Counted from the stretch's first letter, positions 8,218 through 17,825 are shown. The stretch is 48,426 bases of DNA from Amycolatopsis azurea DSM 43854 (GCF_001995215.1 NZ_MUXN01000039.1:1-48426), one strand, 5' to 3'. Numbers and translations are program-made. Notes: generated by a model from the sequence alone, not told the origin.

Positions 8218-8619
8218 GGGCGCTCCCAGGACACAGACGCTGATATGCGGGACGCGACAAGGTGGGTCGCGGGTTGGCCGACGATCACCGTCGGCTCGCA
8301 CACGCTTGCACAGCAACACCCGCCAGGGCGAGCAGCCGCCTGTGTTTCCACCCAGACGGACCGATCTGCCCTAAATCTGGATCAATTGCGTATCTGCAGG
8401 ACGGCGAAGCGCACCCGCAGTAGACCACCGCCCATCGCCGGCCTTGGCTGCAGAGCTCGCCGCCGTGTGCGGTGTTCGTACCGTGATAAGCCGCTGGCCT
8501 GGATGTCAATAGATTGGCCTTTATGTGTCAAGGGATTGTCACGTCGAGTGTTAGGGTGGGCGGCCGGCTGGGCTGTTCGTGGCTGTGGTGTTCAGCGGCC
8601 ATGCCTGTGGGGTTTCCAG
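8218..8619. other. Intergenic region upstream of the three-gene operon
   Basis: Open frames exist on both strands, but none shows a ribosome-binding site, recognisable motif or natural composition (runs of Arg, Ser and Pro typical of antisense translation). The promoter of the minus-strand operon should lie just above 8217. A short near-repeat is visible at 8510-8540 (TTGGCCT/GGATTGTCACG surroundings), nothing diagnostic. Confidence 0.35.
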
Positions 8620-9017
8620 ATGTCAGTTCTTGGCCTCATTCTGATCTCGTACGCACGCTTAGGGACCGGACAGCAATGCCAGCGTCCCGAACTTATGCAA
8701 ATCCAAGCGGTACAGGCCGCGTACCGCGATGAACTGGCTCGGGTCCGGACAGCCGACCTAGCGTGGCGTAACGGGCTCGGCGGCCTGCTGGCTGGGCTCG
8801 TCGGGTCCAGCTCATCAATGGGCGGTCCGACGTGAGCCAGCTCGCCGCCCCCTGGGACGTAGTAGTCGATGGCATCCTGATCCTCGCGCTCATGGTCGGC
8901 GCCTGTGCTGCGTTGACGTTGCTGTCAACCGCGCACGGCTGGCCCTGGTTGGTAGACCAGACAACACTGCGATCCGCGGGAGTCGCACGGGTAACCTGTC
9001 GCCACGACGGCGGTTAA
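8620..9017 (+). pseudogene. Frameshifted small membrane protein (2 TM) remnant
   Basis: From an ATG at 8620 the frame encodes SVLGLILISYARLGTG, a helix AYRDELARVRTADLAWRNGL and the start of a TM segment, GGLLAGLVG, then runs into a stop near 8834. The adjacent frame continues the same protein: GRSDVSQLAAPWDVV followed by a second TM helix, ILILALMVGACAALTLL. A single-base indel near 8800 would join them. The joined product would be a coiled-coil plus two TM helices. The family is not recognised; membrane-anchored partners of this size are common in actinobacterial conflict operons. It ends opposite the stop of the TPR-like fragment on the other strand. Confidence 0.5.
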
Positions 9018-9385
9018 GTTGACCGAGAATCGTACCCAGCGGCGATCGGCCTCCCGGTGACAGCCGTGGCTGAGCCGTCGCCATTCAGACCGAACCGGTA
9101 GAGATGGCGTGCGTATTCGATCTCTGTATGGCTGCCTTGGAGTAGGGCGGTGACCCAGGCTTCTGGGGCGCCTGCGGTGCCAGCGTTGACCTCTCGGCAC
9201 AGGTTGTCAGTCCGTTGATTCCGGGTCACAACTTCGATGAGGGCGAGCGCTGCGGGCCCGTCGCCGTCGAGGAACTCGTTGTCGTAGGTAAAGCGCCGGA
9301 GGAGAGCGGCAGCGTCGTCCACCCGGCCCGGCCGGATGAGGACGTCACCGAGCTGGCTTGCGGCCAGGGTGTCGCCGTTGTCCAC
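9014..9385 (-). pseudogene. C-terminal fragment of a TPR/Sel1-like repeat protein
   Basis: The 123-residue frame has degenerate helical repeats (TLAASQLGDVLIRPGRVDDA, ALLRRF; then GPAALALIEVVTRNQRTDNL) and ends with RFGLNGDGSAT. From memory, a closing R-F-G-L-N-x-D-G-S motif is typical of long actinobacterial proteins made of AGD-type helical repeats. Those proteins are several times longer, so this is probably only the last part of one; no good start codon with ribosome-binding site is visible at its 5' side, where the intergenic region before the NACHT gene begins. It may still be translated as a short protein. Confidence 0.5.
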
Positions 9386-9548
9386 GCGTGGACCTAGAAA
9401 CCCGATGGCGTCGGCGCCTACGCCGAGAGTCGTCGTGAGCTAGCACGGCGATGTTGGTCGGAGCGAGGGCATCGTTGTTGCGTCCTTCTCCTCCGGCACC
9501 ATGCTTGTGGTACTTATGAGGCTGCAGCGGTGCGGAGGAGAGCGTGGC

Positions 9549-11759
9549 GTGGCGAAGGACAGCGTGCATAACCACGTCAGTGGGGCGGTTGCGGGCAATG
9601 TGGTGCAGGCCCACCACATCGGTGTGGTCAACGTGGGCGGCCGAGATGTCGCCACCTTCAACGTCGACGACTATCTTCACGCGGTTCGGCGTGCGGCGGA
9701 GGACCATCCTGTGGTATCCCGTGCAGGACTGTCGGCGGAGACCGTCCCGCTCAGCGCGGTGTATGTCGACCAGGATTTGATCAATCGGCTTAGCGGAAGG
9801 CCTGTCACTTGGCAGGGCGCACTCGCTGCGAATGATCACATGATCATCGTCGGCAGCCCGGGCGGCGGAAAGTCGAGTTTGCTCCGACGGGTCGCCGCGA
9901 CATTGGCGAAGCGCCAATACGGCGAGGCTTCGCCTGACTGTGTGCCGGTTCCCATTCACGCGCGGATGTTCCGTTCTGGGATCCCGCTCGCGGAGGCGAT
10001 CAGAGACGGTGTGGTTGCTGCATTAGGTTCGTTTTTGTTGACGAACCCCCCGTCCGATACCTTTGCCAAGGCCGCGCCGGGCGGCAGGCCTTGGCTAATT
10101 CTGGTGGATGGGTTAGACGAGGTCGCTGGAGTCGACGAGTCACGTGCGGCCCTTGAGGCGATCACTGAGGGAGCGCGGCACCCGTTTCTCAGGTTCGTCG
10201 TGGCGACCAGGCCGATGCAGGAGGCTGATCTCCGTGCAGTGAGGAACACGTTTCCGATCTATGAGCTCAGGCCTTTTGATATTCCTACGCTCGGACGGTT
10301 CGCTCGCGGCTGGCTCGAACGTCGCGGCATAGCGAACGCGCTCGAGGTGAGCGCCCACGTGGCCGCGCATGTTCGCCGCAACAACTTCCTGGATTGGCTG
10401 GTTCAGCCCTTGGCTGCGACCATGCTCTGCGACTTGTTGATCCGTGATCCAGACCAACGGCTGCCTGAGCGGTTGTCCGACTTCTACGAGCAATATGTGC
10501 GTAAGCTCTTCGCCGGTCGCGCGTACACGAATGCCGAAAGAAAGACTAATCGTGACATCATTCAGCTACTCGAAAGGGTTGCGAGTGAGCGGCAATTCCG
10601 AAACCCGGAGCAGTCGGTACTTCAAGTGGCGATAGGCTTCGTCCGAAATACGAGGCTTGAGTCTACGGCGGTTGATCCCGATGTGCGTGCTCGCGAATTG
10701 CATGATGTCTTGTGTCGGACCGGTCTGGTCGTCTCGGCTGATGGAGACGTGAAGTTTGCGCACGCCACCTTCGAAGAGTATCTCGCGGCTCGGTACGTCG
10801 CTGGCCGGCTGACAGGTCAGTCTGCCAAGGATCAGTGGCATACGGTGGACCGCGTCTTCGATTCGCTTGCTGTCAGCTACGGAATCAACTATTATGAGAG
10901 TGGCATCTCGCAGGTCTTCCGCTATTCGCAGATTCCCGTTTTCTTGGTCGATATTTGGTCGACGAGAGGCAAGGACGCTGACGCCCTTCTTGAGCATATG
11001 GTGAGGTATTCGCCTGAGTGTAGTTGCTGGCTGGTGGACCGCCTGCGGGCAGCGGGGGTGTCTGTCGGGACAAAGGCTACGGCCGCACTGGCCGCGGTCG
11101 CCGAACACGCGGAGATGGACCAGGATAATCGGTGGGGTGCTGCGATCACGCTGCGGAATCTCGGGCACTCAGAGGGGATCGCTCGTCTGCTGGCGATGAG
11201 CTTTGACGTCGATCTGCCGGACTCAATGCGTATCAGGGCGATCGTGAGTTGCAGAGGCTCAGGTTCCGCCGCGTCCGCGGCGATCTCTTTTCTCATCAGT
11301 CGCAGCGACTTTCCTGAGTGGGAGTACCCCTGCAGTGCGATTGATGCTGCGGAAGCGCTATCTGTTGTTGAAGACGAGGAGATGCCTGCTGGCCTGGCGC
11401 TCGTGCTTGGCAACAGACACCTACCGGACGAGGTGCGGCTGCACGCGGGATGCGTTGCGGTCGTGCTTGAGGGAGTTGGCGCCTACCGCAGGCTCGTACA
11501 GCAGCGGTTTCGAGATGGGCTGTGCGCCTTGCTGGGAGATGAAGCCGCCCGTGGCGTTTCGGAGGCGTGGTCCGTGCTGTGGCGGATGGTTGATGACCCG
11601 GACTTGGCTGGCGGACGTCGCTGGGATGCTGCCGATGAGCTGGCGGTACTCGATGACGACGACGGAGCCGCAGCCTTCCGCGCCCTGGCTAGTGATCCAG
11701 AGCTCGACGATGACTATCGAAATCGAGCTGCGCAAATGGTGGCTGATTTGCTGAGGTGA
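9549..11759 (+). CDS. NACHT NTPase with N-terminal RHIM-like (BASS-type) motif
   Basis: A GTG at 9549 follows GGAGGAG with 8-nt spacing and is preferred over an in-frame ATG at 9501 with no such site; this gives 736 residues. Residues 8-31 carry NHVSGAVAGNVVQAHHI followed by GVVNVGG, the amyloid-motif signature shared by other proteins of this island. A NACHT module follows: Walker A GSPGGGKSS (about 102-110), Walker B WLILVDGLDEV (about 182-192) and RFVVATRPM (sensor region). A helical arm contains the characteristic FAHATFEEYLAARYV. The C-terminal about 300 residues resemble irregular HEAT-like repeats suited to ligand sensing. It resembles a bacterial NLR in which ligand-driven assembly exposes the N-terminal motif to template an effector. 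It has no fused effector domain, so it needs a partner; the nearest motif-bearing candidate is at 17992-18339. Confidence 0.88.
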   Translation: MAKDSVHNHVSGAVAGNVVQAHHIGVVNVGGRDVATFNVDDYLHAVRRAAEDHPVVSRAGLSAETVPLSAVYVDQDLINRLSGRPVTWQGALAANDHMIIVGSPGGGKSSLLRRVAATLAKRQYGEASPDCVPVPIHARMFRSGIPLAEAIRDGVVAALGSFLLTNPPSDTFAKAAPGGRPWLILVDGLDEVAGVDESRAALEAITEGARHPFLRFVVATRPMQEADLRAVRNTFPIYELRPFDIPTLGRFARGWLERRGIANALEVSAHVAAHVRRNNFLDWLVQPLAATMLCDLLIRDPDQRLPERLSDFYEQYVRKLFAGRAYTNAERKTNRDIIQLLERVASERQFRNPEQSVLQVAIGFVRNTRLESTAVDPDVRARELHDVLCRTGLVVSADGDVKFAHATFEEYLAARYVAGRLTGQSAKDQWHTVDRVFDSLAVSYGINYYESGISQVFRYSQIPVFLVDIWSTRGKDADALLEHMVRYSPECSCWLVDRLRAAGVSVGTKATAALAAVAEHAEMDQDNRWGAAITLRNLGHSEGIARLLAMSFDVDLPDSMRIRAIVSCRGSGSAASAAISFLISRSDFPEWEYPCSAIDAAEALSVVEDEEMPAGLALVLGNRHLPDEVRLHAGCVAVVLEGVGAYRRLVQQRFRDGLCALLGDEAARGVSEAWSVLWRMVDDPDLAGGRRWDAADELAVLDDDDGAAAFRALASDPELDDDYRNRAAQMVADLLR

Positions 11760-11944
11760 ATCGGCCTCCAGGAGGACCACCAGGAGTCATTGTGTCCGAC
11801 CCACTGCCGGGGTGCTTTCCATGGCGAGGCTATTTCGTAGGGGCGACGTCCGGTTGCTGGGCGGAACACCTACGCTGCCGCAGTGATCGAGCGAGGGGCA
11901 GGACGCTAATGGGCAGTCTTCGGGTATGAGTCTTCCGGCAGAGA

Positions 11945-12262
11945 GTAACAGTTACTGCTGACCTGGTCATTTTGACCGTTCGGGACAGTGAGCTGTGTGT
12001 TCTGCTCGTGGAGCGGAGGAATGAGCCGTTCCAAGGCCGCATGGCGTTACTGTGTGGTGACGAGTCGCTGGAGCGGACTGCAGCACATGATTTGGTCGAG
12101 GAGACGGGTCTCGATGCCGAGGCGTTGAAGCCGCAGCAGGTAGGTGTGTACTCCGCGCCGGATCTGGAGCAGCGGCGTCCACGGGTGGTTACTTGCGTTT
12201 ATCGTGCGATCGCCCCGAACCTGCCGATGCCGGTCGCAGGGTCAGACGCACGAGCCGCCTCC
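11945..12262 (+). pseudogene. Truncated NUDIX hydrolase remnant
   Basis: The frame reads VTVTADLVILTVRDSELCVL, LVERRNEPFQGRMALL and then DESLERTAAHDLVEETGL, which is the start and NUDIX box of an actinobacterial NUDIX/NrtR-type hydrolase. The segment normally reading PGGFVRP before ESLE is deleted, the catalytic R-E-x-x-E-E reads HDLVEE, and the protein loses similarity after PMPVAGSDARAAS, just before the next gene's ribosome-binding site. No start codon or ribosome-binding site is preserved. It is therefore a relic cut by the arrival of the 12297 gene. Confidence 0.7.
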
Positions 12263-12296
12263 GTGAGAGGATTCAGGCACGGCGGGAGGAGGGCTC

Positions 12297-15200
12297 GTGT
12301 CGGAGGAAGTACGCCCAGTGGCAGCGGCCAACCTGATTTCCGGGGACATCGCGGGAACCGCGGTCCAAGCCGGCAGCATTACGGGCGGCTTGCACTTCCA
12401 CATCACCGCTGCACCCGAGTCGGCCACGGATCGTACCGTCGACCCGCCCACCGAGTGGGCGGACCTGCCCGAGCTTCCGCCGAAGATCCAATCCCTGCTG
12501 CGGGCGCAGATCCAGGCCGCTGAGGAGATGCCGTATCGGCTCCCCGGCGCGCGCCGCCCCTCGCTCTCGACCGTTTATGTCCGCCAAGACGTGACCAGCG
12601 GGACCGAGGCCCAGCCAGCCGAGCAAGGGCGCCTGCTGCCCGTACTCGACAGCCGCGGCCAGCTGATTGACCTGCCTCATCCACCGGTCACCCGGCTCGT
12701 GGTGCGCCCGCCGTCTCGCAGCATGCGCGAGGCCCTCGACGGGGACGACCATCTGCTGGTCACCGGTGGTCCCGGTCAGGGCAAGTCCACCCTCTCGCTG
12801 CGGCTGACCGCCGACGTGGCCCGCTGCTGGCAGGCCATCGGCGACAGCCCGCCGCCGCTTCAGGAGATCGTGGTTCCGTTGCGGCTGACTGCCCGGGAAC
12901 TCGCCGCCCGGCTGGACCTGCCCTTCTTCGAGGCGCTCGCCGAAACCGTCCGAGGCGAGTACGGCGCGTTGCTCGCTGCCACGATCCAGCCGGACGACCT
13001 GGGCGAGCGGGTCGGGGGGTGCCGGTGGCTGCTGCTCGTCGACGGTCTCGACGAGGTCGCCGACACGGTCCAGCGGGATCGCCTGGTCTCCGTGCTCTCC
13101 ACTTGGGCGTCGGATTCGCCGGACTACCGCGTGGTCCTCACGACCCGGCCGATCGAAGGGGCGACGCTCGCGCCGTTCCAGCGTATTGGGTCCGCGCGCT
13201 ATGAGCTGCTGCCCTTCGACGAGCACGCGCTGCGCCGATTCGCCGAACACTGGTTCTCCGATAGTCCGGGCGCGGCAGCGAAATTCCTCCGCCAGCTCAG
13301 GAAGGCGCATCTCGACGAGTTGGTCCGGGTCCCGCTGTTGGCCACGATCGCGGCGATCATCTTCGAGCAGTTCGACGACCGGCCGTTGCCCGACAACCAA
13401 TACGAGCTCTACGAGACCTACCTCGGTTACCTGCGCTCCGCCCACCCGGTCCCGGAAGGCCTGCCCGATGAGCACTGCGGCCGCCTCCTGGAGCACCTTG
13501 GCCACGTCCGGCTCGAAGAAGACACGTCCCTGACCGCCGCCGCCTGCCACTGGACGGCCGAGCGTCTCCCCGAGCTGTGCCGGACGACCGGCTGGCGGGA
13601 AAAGCTGGTCACCTACCTTGCGGCCGTCGGCCCGTTCATCTGGCGCGCCGGCGACCTCTGGTTCCTCCATCACAGCTTCGCCGAACATCTCGCCGCGACT
13701 GCGAAGGCCCGCCTGCTTCCGCCCGGATTCGATCCGGGGCACGCGGACTTCGTCGAGCTGCTGCACGCGGCGCGGCCCGAGGACCGCGGCCGGTACGCCC
13801 GGCGCGTCCTGCTGCACCACACCCGCCTCCATCCGGCCGAAGCCGACGCCCTGCTGAGCCACCTTCACGCGGGCGCGCCCGACCAGCACCTGCTCGCAGC
13901 TCGTCTGCTGGCTTGGCACATCCCGGCCGGCGCCGAGGCCTTCTTCGCCACAGCTCACGCCTGGGCCATGACCACCCAGTACCCCGGCCGCGAAATCCTT
14001 TCCCAGGTCAGCCGGGCCACGCACCATCCTGGGCTGCTCGGCTGGCTGCTGGACCTCATGCGCGACGACGAGGCCCCTTGGCCGTCCCGGGTCGAGGCCG
14101 CGATTGCCCTGGCCACGCGGCTCAACACCGACGCCCGCCCGGAGGCACTCGAGGTGCTGCGGGCGGTCGTCCACGACGCGGAGATCACCGTGCGGCCCAG
14201 GCTCGACGCCGCCGAAGCGCTGTCCGAATGCGGTGCCGACGAGCGGGGAACCGCCATCCACGGGTTACGGTCGATCCTCACCACGCCGAGCGCGACCGCC
14301 ACCCAGTACAGCAACGCCGCCGTCGTGCTCGCGGGCCTCGGCCCTGAAGCACGCGCCGAAGCCGTCGACGCCTTGACCCGGCTTTTGGAAGACCAGGACG
14401 CCCCCGACTGGGACCTCGTGGAGGCCGCGGTCGGACTGGTGGAGATCGGTTCCGAGTTCCATGAGCGCTGCGCCGCCGTGTTCCGCATGGTTCTGGACCG
14501 GCGGTCGTGGTCGGTCGACGGCGTCGAGGAGGCCGCGTTGGGCCTGGCGTCACTGGGGCCAGACCAGCTCGCGGAGACGGCGGCCGCGCTCGAACGTCGG
14601 ATCACCGATCATCGCTTGGACCTCAGTGATCGGCTCCAGGCCGCCCGTGTCCTCGTCCGGCTGGGACCGCAACACCGGGTCCGGGCGGGCGAATTGGTGC
14701 TCGGGCTGGCAACCAACCCGGTGTACGGCGGGTTCGAAAGAGCCAGTATCGCGAACGCGCTCATCGGCTGCGGACCTGAGTTCCAGGACCCCGCGATGGC
14801 GCTGCTGCGATCCGTACTCGAAATGCCGATTACCGACATCGGCGGCCTGCAAATGGCTGCGCGGACGCTCGCCGAGCTCGGCCCCGGACACCGGGCTGAG
14901 GCCGCGAACGCGTTCCTTCACCTGACCGGACATCCGCTCGCGAACACTCTTTCCCGCATCAACGCCCTCGGCGGCCTGACCCCCCTCGGAGAGTCATACC
15001 GGGCACCCGCGCTCAGTGAACTCCAGGCGACGATGATCGATCGAGGAGCGGATCCCGAAGCGCGCGTCACTGCCGCTTCCGAGATTTCCAGGCTTGGTCC
15101 CGAGTTCCACGGCCCTGCGATTGAGCAGCTCGAAGAACTCACATCACCATCACTCAACCCCGGAGTCCGCAGTCAGGCTTGGCGGCTCCTCAGCAACCTC

Positions 15201-17513
15201 AGCCCACGGCTCGCGCAGCGGGCTTACTCCGCATTGTCCGAGCTGCTCGCGGAGGATGGATGGGAGGCACATCGCACGGACATCACGTTCTACCGGGCCG
15301 ATACCGTTCAGCCGGACGACACCGCCGAAACTCTTCTGCGAATAATCCGCGATGCCACGCGAAGCGGCCAGCACCGCTGTGACGCCGCGCATGTGATGCG
15401 GTACCTCGGGCGACGCTACCAATCACGCGCGGCTCAAGGCATCATGGAAATGCTGCGCGACGATGTCATTCCCAAGGTCAAAATAAGCACTGTGGTCGCG
15501 GGGTTCAGCGGCTCAAGCGCGCGCCTTCGCCGCGATCTCACCAGTATCCTCCGATCGACCGTGTTATGCCCGCGCAACCACGCCAGTCTTGTTTGCGAAG
15601 CGGCGACGGCGATTGCGAGACTGGACGCTCTAAACGATACCGAGATACTCGACATGCTCGCGGGGATCTCCGCTGACACCTCGGTGGACGCCGACACCCG
15701 ATGCACCGCCGCCCTTCTTCGGGCCCAGCACGAGCCGGAGCGACTGCCTGATGCCGCCGCGCTCGTGCTCAAGCTGTATCCCACGATGGCCACTGACCGG
15801 TGGGTCCGGGAGCTCGTCGAGTACGGTGCCGACGTCACGGTCCACGTGCGTGCGCTCGTGGCGGATCCGCTTGTGTCCGTGCACATTCGTCAGCGGTCGG
15901 CCGCCCTCCTCGCGGAGCTGCGCCCCGACCTGTACGTCGAGGCGGCCAGCGAACTCATGGCGCAGGCCACCGATGAGTTCCTGGCCTTCAGCTACCGCAG
16001 CGATGCGATGATACGACTTGTCAAAACGGATCCGGGAACGCTTCCTCAAGCGATCGACTTCCATCGAGCGGTCATGAGCGACGGGCACGAGTATGTCCAG
16101 CATCGGTGCGAAGCCGCCTACGAGTTGGCCCGGCTCGACCCCACCGCCGCCGCGGAAGTACGCGACACGTTGCTGGAGCTGGGCGCGACCGTCAAATTAA
16201 CGCCGGGTGAACGAGGTGTGGCTTTGAGCTGGCTCGGCTACGTCAGTCCTGCGGACACGACGACGACACGATTGCGACTGGCTCTGGCGTACGACCCGGC
16301 CGCTTCCGGCAGTACGCGGACACGGGTGGCTCGTGACCTGCCTGGCAAACAGCGGCGTGAGGTCGAACACGCCATCGTGGCGGATCGCTTGGTCCCTGCC
16401 GACGACTGGCCGGGCACCGTGACGGAATGGGACGACATATCGCTGGCGGGCATTGCAGCGCGCGAGTTCCGGGATCTGCTCGCCGGGCCCGAACTGACGG
16501 TTCCGCAACGCATCGAGGCGGCCGTGGCGCTGAGCGGGATCTCGCCACGGTTTGTACCGGAGGCGGTCGCCATTCTGAGTGAGCTGAGCCGAGGCCGCAC
16601 CGCTACGGACAAGGCCCGGCAAGAGCTGATGTGGCTAAACCGGACGTGGTACGAACGCGTGCTGGCCGACGCCCGCGCCGTTCTTGCCGACGGCACCCGG
16701 CCTGGACGGGAACGGGCCAGGGCCGGGCTGGCCGCTGCCACTATGACTTCCGAACCCTTTGCCGAGGTCCATGCCCAGTTGGCGGCGCTACTGGAGGACG
16801 ACCGGATCGCTAAGCGACTACGGCTCGGCATCCTGTTCGAGCTAGATCGCCTCGATGACCTCCGGGCGATCCGGGACGATTTGCGTGAAACGCTGATCAT
16901 CCGGCGCCAGGCGGCTCACTTGCTGCGCGGCTACAGTACTGAAGACCGCGCCGCTGCGGCACGGGTTTTCCAAGCCATCGCGGACGACCCCTTCTGCCAT
17001 CCGACGTTGCGGTGGTGGGCCGCCGATGACCTCGCAGAATGCGGCAGCCGTGGCCAGGCGCTCGGTACGGAGGCCTTGCGGGCGCTGATGACGGACAACT
17101 CGTTGCCCGTCATCGCGCGCCGGGACGCTGCCCGCGCTTTAGGCCACAAGCGCCCGGACTTACGCGGCGAGGTGCTGGCCGTATTGCGGAGCCTCAGGAA
17201 CGCCGGGAACCCGTTCGCCCGCATTCAGATCCTTCAGGCAATAGGCGCCTTCGAACCCACGGAAGGTGCGCTCGGGCTGGGAGAACTGGCTCAGGACCGA
17301 GAAATCACCGCGCTGGCGAGGCTCCGTGCCGCGTGGGCCGCCGCGGAATCCCATCGTGACCACCGCGAGACGGCCGCCATCGTGGTCCGGGAGATCGCAC
17401 ACGACGGGCGCGTGCCGCGCCACATCCGCGTCGAGGCTGCGCGACTGCTCACCGCCTTGAGCGAAATCTGTCGTTCCGAGGCCCGGCAACTGTTGGAAGC
17501 GATATGCCGCTAG
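12297..17513 (+). CDS. Giant NACHT-HEAT protein with N-terminal RHIM-like motif
   Basis: A GTG at 12297 follows GGAGGAGGG with about 3-nt spacing; the product is 1738 residues. Residues 11-35 carry ANLISGDIAGTAVQAGSI followed by TGGLHFH, a member of the motif family shared with 9549, 17992 and 18711. The NACHT core has Walker A GGPGQGKST (157-165), Walker B RWLLLVDGLDEV (243-254) and VVLTTRPIEG. A helical arm with FLHHSFAEHLAATAKARLL follows. From about residue 560 to the end are roughly 25-30 HEAT-like repeats of about 40 residues, recognisable by recurring ALxxLGPExRAEA-type helices. The C-terminal solenoid would be the sensor and the N-terminal motif the signalling element. Base composition is more GC-rich and codon use more host-like than in the NACHT gene upstream, suggesting a different origin. 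Confidence 0.9.
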   Translation: MSEEVRPVAAANLISGDIAGTAVQAGSITGGLHFHITAAPESATDRTVDPPTEWADLPELPPKIQSLLRAQIQAAEEMPYRLPGARRPSLSTVYVRQDVTSGTEAQPAEQGRLLPVLDSRGQLIDLPHPPVTRLVVRPPSRSMREALDGDDHLLVTGGPGQGKSTLSLRLTADVARCWQAIGDSPPPLQEIVVPLRLTARELAARLDLPFFEALAETVRGEYGALLAATIQPDDLGERVGGCRWLLLVDGLDEVADTVQRDRLVSVLSTWASDSPDYRVVLTTRPIEGATLAPFQRIGSARYELLPFDEHALRRFAEHWFSDSPGAAAKFLRQLRKAHLDELVRVPLLATIAAIIFEQFDDRPLPDNQYELYETYLGYLRSAHPVPEGLPDEHCGRLLEHLGHVRLEEDTSLTAAACHWTAERLPELCRTTGWREKLVTYLAAVGPFIWRAGDLWFLHHSFAEHLAATAKARLLPPGFDPGHADFVELLHAARPEDRGRYARRVLLHHTRLHPAEADALLSHLHAGAPDQHLLAARLLAWHIPAGAEAFFATAHAWAMTTQYPGREILSQVSRATHHPGLLGWLLDLMRDDEAPWPSRVEAAIALATRLNTDARPEALEVLRAVVHDAEITVRPRLDAAEALSECGADERGTAIHGLRSILTTPSATATQYSNAAVVLAGLGPEARAEAVDALTRLLEDQDAPDWDLVEAAVGLVEIGSEFHERCAAVFRMVLDRRSWSVDGVEEAALGLASLGPDQLAETAAALERRITDHRLDLSDRLQAARVLVRLGPQHRVRAGELVLGLATNPVYGGFERASIANALIGCGPEFQDPAMALLRSVLEMPITDIGGLQMAARTLAELGPGHRAEAANAFLHLTGHPLANTLSRINALGGLTPLGESYRAPALSELQATMIDRGADPEARVTAASEISRLGPEFHGPAIEQLEELTSPSLNPGVRSQAWRLLSNLSPRLAQRAYSALSELLAEDGWEAHRTDITFYRADTVQPDDTAETLLRIIRDATRSGQHRCDAAHVMRYLGRRYQSRAAQGIMEMLRDDVIPKVKISTVVAGFSGSSARLRRDLTSILRSTVLCPRNHASLVCEAATAIARLDALNDTEILDMLAGISADTSVDADTRCTAALLRAQHEPERLPDAAALVLKLYPTMATDRWVRELVEYGADVTVHVRALVADPLVSVHIRQRSAALLAELRPDLYVEAASELMAQATDEFLAFSYRSDAMIRLVKTDPGTLPQAIDFHRAVMSDGHEYVQHRCEAAYELARLDPTAAAEVRDTLLELGATVKLTPGERGVALSWLGYVSPADTTTTRLRLALAYDPAASGSTRTRVARDLPGKQRREVEHAIVADRLVPADDWPGTVTEWDDISLAGIAAREFRDLLAGPELTVPQRIEAAVALSGISPRFVPEAVAILSELSRGRTATDKARQELMWLNRTWYERVLADARAVLADGTRPGRERARAGLAAATMTSEPFAEVHAQLAALLEDDRIAKRLRLGILFELDRLDDLRAIRDDLRETLIIRRQAAHLLRGYSTEDRAAAARVFQAIADDPFCHPTLRWWAADDLAECGSRGQALGTEALRALMTDNSLPVIARRDAARALGHKRPDLRGEVLAVLRSLRNAGNPFARIQILQAIGAFEPTEGALGLGELAQDREITALARLRAAWAAAESHRDHRETAAIVVREIAHDGRVPRHIRVEAARLLTALSEICRSEARQLLEAICR

Positions 17514-17539
17514 CCCATTCGGTGCATGCGGTGGCGAGT

Positions 17540-17825
17540 GCGTTCGTTCAGCGTGCCGAAGGACGCGTCCAGTGCACTCGGTCCGCGACAGTGGTCCTTC
17601 CGCCACCGCTTGTGCCGTCCATCACAGCGACCACCGGGCGCTCCGCGTCTGGTCGGAGCGCGTCCAGTGCAGTAAGTTGCTCATCGGCCAATGAATCGCG
17701 CAGACCTGCGGGCAACTGCCGCGGCGCCGGAAGGGCTCGTGCCTCGGCGGTGACTGAACAACGTGCTGGATGCTGCCTACTTGGACCAAGAAGCCAGTCA
17801 CGCTGCCGCTGATCGCGTTTCTCAC
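17540..17825 (-). pseudogene. Decayed NB-ARC (STAND) gene with N-terminal RHIM-like motif
   Basis: From a GTG at 17825 the frame encodes RNAISGSVTGFLVQVGSI, which matches the N-terminal motif of the intact NTPases and has a RHIM-like V-Q-V-G core. After one frameshift (about 17720) the next frame reads PRQLPAGLRDSLADEQLTAL, DALRPDAERPVVAVMDG, TSGGGRTTVAD. This is the PRQLPA ... P-loop segment typical of actinobacterial NB-ARC/AfsR-like STAND proteins, with the P-loop lysine changed to Arg. Similarity ends near 17540, next to the stop of the giant NACHT-HEAT gene. The rest of the NB-ARC protein is missing, so it is a truncated relic of a further receptor. Confidence 0.65.

Noticed and set aside
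8245..8619. 5' extension of the 2-TM remnant as a longer gene
   Set aside because: The added residues are Arg/Ser/Cys-rich without motifs; the similarity to a plausible protein starts at the ATG at 8620.
9345..9959. Minus-strand ORF across the start of the NACHT gene
   Set aside because: Antisense of the motif and linker region; His/Arg-rich and without a convincing start.
12273..14261. Long minus-strand open frame antisense to the NACHT-HEAT gene
   Set aside because: Composition is Gly/Arg/Val-rich as expected from the antisense of GC-rich coding DNA; no motifs, no ribosome-binding site, and the plus-strand protein has full NACHT signatures.
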